A stretch of DNA of 18,358 bases, from the NCBI GenBank assembly GCA_900763705.1, contig CAAFLG010000028.1, positions 1 through 18,358 of the forward strand. Direction: 5' to 3'. The DNA comes from an uncultured Oscillospiraceae bacterium. GTDB lineage: Bacteria; Bacillota; Clostridia; Oscillospirales; Oscillospiraceae. The translations under genes were made by a program, and so were the position numbers. The notes beneath the pieces were generated by a model. It worked only from the letters and a program-made list of their open reading frames with translations, was not told where the DNA came from and ran no database searches. Of the stretch, positions 11,832 through 18,358 are shown in pieces; position 1 is the stretch's first letter; each line of letters opens with the position of its first letter.

Positions 11832-13217
11832 ATGAATAACCAAAAGGACATTTTCTCCTATCTCGTCCCCGGCAAGTGCGCACACCTCGCGGGTATCGGC
11901 GGCGTTTCGATGAGCCCGCTGGCAGAGGTGCTGCACGGCATGGGCCTCAAGGTCCAGGGCAGCGACATGAACGACGGCCCGTCCGTCGAGCATCTACGCT
12001 CGCTCGGCATCCCCGTGGCCATCGGCCACGCGGCGGACAACCTTGGCGAGTGCGACTTTGTTATCCGCACCGCCGCCATCCACGACGATAATCCCGAGAT
12101 CTCCGGCGCGGTGACGCGCGGCATCCCCGTTTTCGAGCGCGCGCAGGCTTGGGGCGCTATTATGAAGGGCTACAAAAACGCCCTCTGCATCTCCGGCACG
12201 CACGGCAAGACGACGACCACTTCGATGGCGACGCACATCTTCATGGCCGCGCAGAAGGACCCGACCGTGATGATCGGCGGCACCTTGCAGCTGCTGCACG
12301 CGGGCTATCGCGTCGGCAAGGGCGACACGATCATCGCCGAGAGCTGCGAATACTGCAACTCGTTTCTGAGCTTCTTCCCCACCGTGGCTGTCATTTTGAA
12401 CGTGGAGGCCGACCACCTCGACTTTTTCAAGGATCTTGCCGACGTGGAACATTCCTTCCGCCGCTTTGCAGAGCTCGTCCCCATCGGCGGGCACGTGGTC
12501 GCCAACATGGACGATCAGGGCACGAAAGACGCGCTCAAGGACATCTCCCAGCCCGTTTTCTGGTTCAGCTACGACGATCCCGCCGCGCAGTGCCGCGCGG
12601 AAAACATCGTCTGGACGGACGGGCTTCCGAGCTTTGACATCTATATCCGCGGCAGCTACTATGCGCACGTTTCGCTGCGCGTGGGCGGGCGGCACAATGT
12701 GATGAACGCACTCGCCGCGGCGAGCAGCGCCTACCTTCTCGGCATCAGCGGCGAGGCCGTCGGCCTCGGCCTTGCGACCTTTACCGGCGCGGGCCGCCGC
12801 TTTGAGTACAAGGGCAGATATCACGGCGCGGACGTCTACGACGATTACGCCCACCACCCCGGCGAGCTGCACGCGCTGCTCGAAATGGCGAAGACGCTGC
12901 CCTACAAGCGCATCATCTGCGCCTTCCAGCCCCACACCTACACGCGCACGAAGGCACTATTCGATGACTTTGTCAAGGAGCTTCTCGTGCCCGACGTGGT
13001 CGTGCTGGCAGAGATCTACGCCGCGCGCGAGCAGAACACCATCGGTATTTCTTCGATGGACCTCTGCCGCGAGATCCCCGGCTCCGTCTACTGCCCCACG
13101 CTCGACAAGGTGACCGCCGCGCTCGCGCGCATCGCCTGCCCGGGCGACCTCATCCTGACTGTCGGCGCGGGCGACATTTACAAAGCCGGCGAAAAACTGC
13201 TGAAGGAAAAGAAATAA
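11832..13217 (+). CDS. murC: UDP-N-acetylmuramate--L-alanine ligase MurC
   Basis: First amino-acid-adding step of peptidoglycan precursor synthesis in the cytoplasm: ATP-dependent joining of L-alanine to UDP-MurNAc. The 461-residue length is normal. Seen: the N-terminal nucleotide-fold motif GIGGVSMSPLAEVL (residues 21-34), the ATP loop SGTHGKTTTTSM (121-132), AESCEYCNSFL (169-179), NVEADHLDFF (190-199), RHNVMNALAA (287-296) and DDYAHHPGE (337-345). The ATG at 11832 follows AGGAAAGGA at about 10 bases. The reading frame is open back to 11136, but that stretch is antisense to cca and upstream of the promoter. It is followed after 6 bases by the tRNA-deacylase gene, probably on the same transcript. 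It lies outside the usual division and cell wall cluster, which is common for clostridial murC. Confidence 0.97.
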   Translation: MNNQKDIFSYLVPGKCAHLAGIGGVSMSPLAEVLHGMGLKVQGSDMNDGPSVEHLRSLGIPVAIGHAADNLGECDFVIRTAAIHDDNPEISGAVTRGIPVFERAQAWGAIMKGYKNALCISGTHGKTTTTSMATHIFMAAQKDPTVMIGGTLQLLHAGYRVGKGDTIIAESCEYCNSFLSFFPTVAVILNVEADHLDFFKDLADVEHSFRRFAELVPIGGHVVANMDDQGTKDALKDISQPVFWFSYDDPAAQCRAENIVWTDGLPSFDIYIRGSYYAHVSLRVGGRHNVMNALAAASSAYLLGISGEAVGLGLATFTGAGRRFEYKGRYHGADVYDDYAHHPGELHALLEMAKTLPYKRIICAFQPHTYTRTKALFDDFVKELLVPDVVVLAEIYAAREQNTIGISSMDLCREIPGSVYCPTLDKVTAALARIACPGDLILTVGAGDIYKAGEKLLKEKK

Positions 13218-13223
13218 CACATC

Positions 13224-13763
13224 ATGGATATCTCCCCTGTTTATCACAATTCCCGTCCCGAGGGCGTGCTGCCGCAGCAGGAGACCGCGGCCTTCGACCT
13301 GCTCGACTCCCTCGGCATCGGCTATGAGCGCGTGACGCACGAGGAAGCCGACACGATGGAAAAATGCGACAGTATCGCCGCGTCTCTCGGCGCGGACGTG
13401 TGCAAGAATCTCTTTTTGTGCAACCGCCAGAAGACGAATTTCTATCTCTTATGTATGCCGCCGCACAAAGCGTTTCATACCAAGGACCTGAGCCATCAGA
13501 TTGGCTCGGCGCGCCTGTCGTTCGCGCCGGAGGAGCAGCTCTGGGAGCTGCTGCACTGTACGGGCGGTTCGGCGAGCATCCTGGGGCTGATGAACGACAG
13601 CGAGGCGCGCGTGCAGCTTTTGCTCGAACGCGAGACCTGCGAGGCGGAGTATTTCGCCTGTCACCCCTGCCTTTGCACCTCAACGCTCAAGCTCAAAACG
13701 CGCGACGTGCTGGATATTCTCCTTCCAAAGCTCGGCCACGAGCCGATCATCGTCGAGCTATAA
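13224..13763 (+). CDS. YbaK/ProX-family aminoacyl-tRNA deacylase
   Basis: A free-standing editing-domain protein (179 aa) that likely removes wrong amino acids, such as alanine, from tRNA-Pro (ProXp-ala/PrdX type). The family lysine is in CKNLFL (K61). The GSASILGLMND block (115-125) corresponds to the GSVSPFGLIND-type motif, and HPCLCTSTLKLKT (147-159) aligns with the usual HP-N-NTAT-like segment. In the last motif the usual Asn-Thr residues appear as Cys-Thr-Ser-Thr; this is a modest departure. It begins 6 bases after murC, with a weak AAGGAAAAG site inside the murC 3' end. It ends at the bidirectional terminator near 13780. The exact mischarged substrate (Ala, Cys or another) cannot be read from sequence. 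Confidence 0.85.
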   Translation: MDISPVYHNSRPEGVLPQQETAAFDLLDSLGIGYERVTHEEADTMEKCDSIAASLGADVCKNLFLCNRQKTNFYLLCMPPHKAFHTKDLSHQIGSARLSFAPEEQLWELLHCTGGSASILGLMNDSEARVQLLLERETCEAEYFACHPCLCTSTLKLKTRDVLDILLPKLGHEPIIVEL

Positions 13764-13779
13764 GGGGATCATGTGCAAG

Positions 13780-13813
13780 AAAAGGTTCCGAAGATCACTC
13801 TTCGGAACCTTTT
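13780..13813. terminator. Bidirectional intrinsic terminator
   Basis: A perfect 15-bp stem (13780-13794 with 13799-13813) with loop TCAC, A-run on one side and T-run on the other. It closes the murC transcript on the plus strand and the phosphopantetheinyl transferase on the minus strand. The stop codon of the latter (13812-13814) lies within the edge of the stem. Confidence 0.93.
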
Positions 13814-14405
13814 ATATGAGCTCTTCCACTGTAAGGCGCGTAAGCTTGTCAGCCTTTTCACCGGAATCGGTGCAGACGCCCGCGACATAATTGGGAAGGG
13901 GCGAAAAAGCGAAAACGCGCTCATCGGGAAGCGGCGGCACTTCCCCGTTGCGCAGGGCGACGGCGCTGATGCCGCGACGCTTGCAGCGGCTCTCCCGCTG
14001 CACCCAATCCTGCCAGAATGCAGCCTCATCCGATGCGTGAAAGCGCGTGCGCATCCGCTCGCTCACGGGGCGAAGGCGCTCAATGTCCACGCCGATGCTA
14101 TGGTCGTAGACTGCCAGCAGCACCGCGCCATGAGAATGGCTCAGGCTGAAAAAAACATCGGGACATGACGGGAAATACGGCTTTCCGTGCGCGCCGAAGG
14201 CGACCTCGGGCAGCGCTTCCCAGCCGCAACGATCGTGCAGCGCATGGGCAAGCAGCGCATAGGCGAAGAGGGACTCGTCCCGCGCAGCCCCCATCTTCCG
14301 CGCAAGCCGCTCGCGCAGTCCCTTCGGAAGGCGCGCAAGCAATGCGTTCGCCTCCTCATCGGACAGCGGGCGCACGGGCGTGAGCATATACAGCTGAATA
14401 TCCAT
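13812..14405 (-). CDS. Sfp-type 4'-phosphopantetheinyl transferase
   Basis: Transfers the phosphopantetheine arm of CoA to a serine of an acyl or peptidyl carrier protein. The 197-residue product shows the family motifs: GKPYF (residues 74-78), the long DVFFSLSHSHGAVLLAVYD segment (83-101) and IGVDIER (104-110), with metal ligands D107 and E109. The third motif, W134-VQR-E138-SRC-K142, keeps Trp, Glu and a Lys, though the usual KEA is RES. The region between motifs two and three is short and the protein is a little below usual length. The ATG at 14405 has a GGAGGGG site 7 bases upstream; 22 more in-frame codons upstream precede it but would pass the predicted transcription start near 14435. 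No carrier protein, PKS or NRPS gene lies in the window, so it may serve fatty acid synthesis ACP or a distant cluster. Confidence 0.88.
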   Translation of the reverse strand: MDIQLYMLTPVRPLSDEEANALLARLPKGLRERLARKMGAARDESLFAYALLAHALHDRCGWEALPEVAFGAHGKPYFPSCPDVFFSLSHSHGAVLLAVYDHSIGVDIERLRPVSERMRTRFHASDEAAFWQDWVQRESRCKRRGISAVALRNGEVPPLPDERVFAFSPLPNYVAGVCTDSGEKADKLTRLTVEELI

Positions 14406-14441
14406 TGTTCGCCCCTCCCCCGCATTTTCATGTCCTGCTCC

Positions 14442-14471
14442 ATTATATCGCGGCGGACGCAGGGCTGTCAA
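14442..14471 (-). promoter_or_regulatory. Consensus promoter of the phosphopantetheinyl transferase gene
   Basis: On the minus strand a perfect TTGACA (14466-14471) and a perfect TATAAT (14442-14447) are separated by 18 bases. Expected initiation near 14435 gives a leader of about 30 bases. It is the closest match to consensus in the window. Confidence 0.8.
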
Positions 14472-14608
14472 ACCAAAGGCCTTTTCACCCGGCCAAAAAG
14501 TTTTTCAAAAAATTTTGCGCAAAAAGAAGGAAATCATGCTTTTCCGGCGTATATATACTTCTGTCAAGATCGGCACACTGCCGAGCGCTGCGGAGAAAGG
14601 AGGACGCC

Positions 14609-16386
14609 ATGGCCTTTGACCGGCAATTTCTGGACGAGCTCATCGCCAGAAACGATATTGTCGACGTTGTCAGCAACTATGTCTCGCTGACGAAAAAGGG
14701 TGCGAACTACTTCGGCCTCTGCCCCTTCCACAACGAAAAGACCGGCTCGTTCTCCGTCTCGCCCGATAAGCAGATCTGCTATTGCTTCGGCTGCAAAAAG
14801 GGCGGCGGCGTCATCAACTTCATCATGGAGGAGGAGCACCTGACCTTTCCCGACGCGGTGCGTTTCCTTGCAAAGCGCGTGAACATGACCGTGCCGGAGG
14901 AGGAGCACAGCGAGGAGAGCCGCCTTCGCTCCCGCATCCTGTCGCTCAACCGCGATGCGGCACGCTTTTACTATGATCTGCTCCACTCGCCAAAGGGCGA
15001 GCCCGTGCTCGCGTACATGAGAAACCGCCGTATCACGCCGCGCAACGCGACGAACTTCGGCCTCGGCGCGGCGGCGGACGAATGGACGCTGCTCACCGAC
15101 GCGATGCGCAAAAAGGGCTACGGTGACGGCGAGCTGCTCGCCTCCGGTCTTTCGATCCGGGGGAAAAACGGCGGACTGTACGACAAGTTCCGAAAGCGCC
15201 TCATCTTTCCCATCATTGACGTACGCGGTGATGTACTGGGCTTCGGCGGGCGCATTATCAGCAAGGACGATCCCGGCGCAAAGTACATGAACACGCCCGA
15301 GACGATCGTTTACAGCAAGCGGCGCGTTTTGTACGGGTTGAACCTTGCCAAAAAGAGCAAGCGCAGCAACATCATTTTAGTCGAGGGCAACATCGACGTT
15401 GTGATGCTCCATCAGGCAGGATTTGACAACGCCTGCGCCTCGATGGGCACGGCGCTCACGAGCGAGCAATTGCAGCTTCTCAGCCGCTACACGAAGGAGC
15501 TCGTGCTCTGCTACGACAACGATGACGCGGGCAAGATCGCCACGCAGAAGGCGCTGACGCTTTTGAACAACACCGACTTTCAGGTCAAGGTGCTTGAGCT
15601 TCCCAAGCGCCTCGTGGACGGGCAGTACATCAAGCAGGACGCGGACGATTTCATCAAGTTTCAGGGGCGCGACGCCTTTGAGCACCTGCTCTCTGGCAGC
15701 GAGAGCGGGATGGACTTCCGCATGGCACAGCTGAAGTCGAAATTCGACCTCAAGAGCGACGAGGGGCGCATCGGCTACGGCGAGGCCGCCGCCGCGCTGC
15801 TTGCCGCCGTGCCCAATGCAGTCGAGCGTGAGATTTATACGATGCGCGCCGCCGAGGCCGCCGGCATCACGGCCGAAGCGATGAAGCTTGAGGTCGAGCG
15901 TGCGCGAAAACGCGCACACTACAAGGAAAAGCGCGAGCAGGAGCGGCGGGACCTCAATCCCGCAACAGCCGCGCAGCCGCGCGAGCGCTCCATCCGCTAT
16001 ACGGATCTTCGCTCGGCGCTCGCCGAGGAGGGCGTGCTGCGATTGCTCACGCTGGATGATTCTCTCTTTGGCGACGATCCGCCCATCCGGGAAGAGGACT
16101 TCTCCTCTCCCCTGCTCGGCAGATTGTTTACCGCCCTGCGCGAGCAGCTCTCGCGCACAGGACAAACCAATATTCCCGCGCTTGCGGAGTCGTTCACGCA
16201 GGAAGAGATCAACCATCTGATCGGCATCCTGCAAAAGCCGGAGTCGGTCAAAAACGGCGCGCAGGCACTCAGGGATTACAGCGCCATCATCTTAGAACAG
16301 GCGCACAAGCGTGCGGCGGCAGGCGAAGACCCCCTTGCCGCCGCCATGGAAAAGAATAAATACAAGGGTAACGGAGGAAAGCAACC

Positions 16387-16405
<19 letters not shown>
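14609..16405 (+). CDS. dnaG: DNA primase DnaG
   Basis: Synthesises RNA primers at the replication fork. The 598-residue protein has a CHC2 zinc site (C38, H41, C59, C62; motifs CPFH and CFGC). The catalytic core has RLIFPI (about residue 190) and FGGRI. The Toprim domain has VEGNIDVVMLHQAGF, with metal-binding DNDDAG further on. The third residue of the EGYMD-type motif is Asn here. The C-terminal part (about 440-598) would be the helicase-interaction domain. The ATG at 14609 has AAAGGAGGA about 5 bases upstream; 68 more in-frame codons upstream were rejected, since they lack an initiation site and cross the divergent promoter. It overlaps rpoD by 19 bases. No clear promoter was found; a -10-like TATACT is at 14554-14559 without a good -35. 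A 12-bp palindrome TTTTGCGCAAAA lies at 14513-14524. Confidence 0.97.
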
Positions 16406-17796
<1,391 letters not shown>

Positions 17797-17814
17797 GCCA
17801 ATAACGACAAATAG

Positions 17815-17863
17815 AGGGCACACCCTTCAGGCGTTTACAGCGTCTGGATGGTGTGCCCTTTTT
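17815..17863 (+). terminator. Intrinsic terminator after rpoD
   Basis: AGGGCACACC (17815-17824) pairs with GGTGTGCCCT (17850-17859), extended by a mostly paired inner stem (17825-17833 with 17841-17849, including G-U pairs) around a short loop. TTTTT (17859-17863) follows. It ends the dnaG-rpoD transcript. Confidence 0.93.
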
Positions 17864-17958
17864 CATGCAAAGCGACGTGCCGTGCATTGCACATACGGCA
17901 TAGTCAGCGGGCAGAATGTAAGTTATTCTGTTCAATAATTAAACCTACAAAACAGATT
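17864..17958. other. Short intergenic region with inverted repeats
   Basis: No gene seen. TGCCGT (17878-17883) and ACGGCA (17895-17900) form an inverted repeat around a second one, GTGCA-T-TGCAC (17882-17892). No T-run follows on either strand, so it is not a clear terminator for the elbB-like gene. Base composition becomes AT-rich from about 17910 on. Confidence 0.5.
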
Positions 17959-18358
17959 TCATCGTAATGTTTGTGCCTGTTTCAACGCATAAATCATGGA
18001 ATCGATACCTAATAATGTCGTATAGCTATTGTTGGTTTTTCTGAAAGCGGGCGTGTAATAAACATTGTTTTCAGCATCAAAACAGAATTTTTCAGCAGTT
18101 AGTTCTTCCATCTCACGCGCCAATAGATTACTTCCATAGAAACGGCGGAGAAAGTCGATTCCCGCACACATGGCAGCGACAGGTTTCTTTTCGATAATAA
18201 AATGTGTGACGCACGTTTTTATCGCATTGGAATCTCTATAATTGTTCAATAAACCGATTCCACCGGGTATGATCAATGCATCGTATTCTGCAAAATCAAC
18301 CTCACGAATATCTTTAATGCGTCCCCTACCGATGCGGGCTGCTTCTATAAGGATATTC
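17959..18358 (-). CDS. elbB: ElbB-like glyoxalase/DJ-1-superfamily protein, partial at the right edge
   Basis: The 3' part (132 codons plus stop) of a gene entering from the right edge; its 5' end is outside the window. The frame is open to the last base; an internal TTG at 18276 is not taken as a start. Visible landmarks are ILIEAARIGRGRIKDI, then DALIIPGGIG, the nucleophile-elbow cysteine in AAMCAGID, YYTPAF, and LGIDSMIYAL near the end. These line up with E. coli ElbB as I remember it (NVLIEAARI, DALIVPGGFG, GFMCIAPA, VTTPAY, GIDKLV). Two inner segments are shorter than in that protein, by roughly 10 and 15 residues, so this is a compact variant. ElbB has reported glyoxalase-type activity but its physiological role is unsettled. 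The gene is much AT-richer than all others here (about 38% GC in two hand-counted 60-base lines), suggesting transfer. The superfamily call is firm; the ElbB subgroup is probable. Confidence 0.75.
   Translation of the reverse strand, partial: NILIEAARIGRGRIKDIREVDFAEYDALIIPGGIGLLNNYRDSNAIKTCVTHFIIEKKPVAAMCAGIDFLRRFYGSNLLAREMEELTAEKFCFDAENNVYYTPAFRKTNNSYTTLLGIDSMIYALKQAQTLR

Noticed and set aside
11715..11993. N-terminal extension of the cca frame
   Set aside because: It lies antisense to murC and beyond the cca promoter; the ATG at 11714 has a good ribosome binding site.

Overview
The window looks like chromosomal DNA of a high-GC anaerobic member of the Bacillota (Clostridia, Oscillospiraceae/Ruminococcaceae-like). 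The reasons are strong GGAGG ribosome binding sites, a TPP riboswitch in front of an ECF thiamine S-component (thiT), a dnaG-rpoD pair, and molybdenum hydroxylases typical of anaerobic purine degraders. This placement is inferred from family resemblance only; there is no rRNA in the window.

Region 1 (1-8280) is a purine/N-heterocycle catabolism block. A minus-strand operon xdhA-xdhB-xdhC encodes a three-subunit xanthine dehydrogenase-type molybdenum hydroxylase: Mo subunit, FAD subunit and 2Fe-2S subunit. Divergent from it is mocA (YgfJ type), which would make the cytidylylated molybdopterin cofactor. Convergent with mocA, on the minus strand, is a second operon, xdhD-ansA. xdhD is a one-chain hydroxylase with fused 2Fe-2S and Mo domains, like the family annotated as selenium-dependent molybdenum hydroxylase. 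ansA is a type I L-asparaginase. The gene set xdhABC + mocA + xdhD recalls the E. coli yge/xdh region. Divergent promoters can be read between xdhA and mocA.

Region 2 (8240-9125) is a thiamine-uptake unit. It has a sigma-A type promoter, a TPP riboswitch with a readable terminator/antiterminator switch, thiT, and a near-ideal bidirectional terminator.

Region 3 (9145-14405) holds housekeeping genes. A minus-strand pair encodes a CCA-adding-type tRNA nucleotidyltransferase and an overlapping Mbeg1-like alpha/beta hydrolase. A plus-strand pair encodes murC and a YbaK/ProX-type aminoacyl-tRNA deacylase. The cca and murC promoters are divergent and share the same -10 sequence. A lone Sfp-type phosphopantetheinyl transferase (minus strand) ends in a bidirectional terminator shared with the deacylase.

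Region 4 (14609-17863) is dnaG followed by rpoD, with overlapping reading frames and a clear terminator.

Region 5 (17864-18358) is visibly AT-richer. It holds the 3' part of an ElbB-like (DJ-1/GATase1 superfamily) gene that runs off the right edge. No CRISPR array, insertion sequence, phage gene or tRNA gene was seen. I did not find a clearly novel multi-gene system. The most interesting items are the regulatory structures (TPP switch with a changed sensor motif, overlapping divergent promoters, promoter repeats), the asparaginase placed in a purine hydroxylase operon, and the compact ElbB-like gene in AT-rich DNA.
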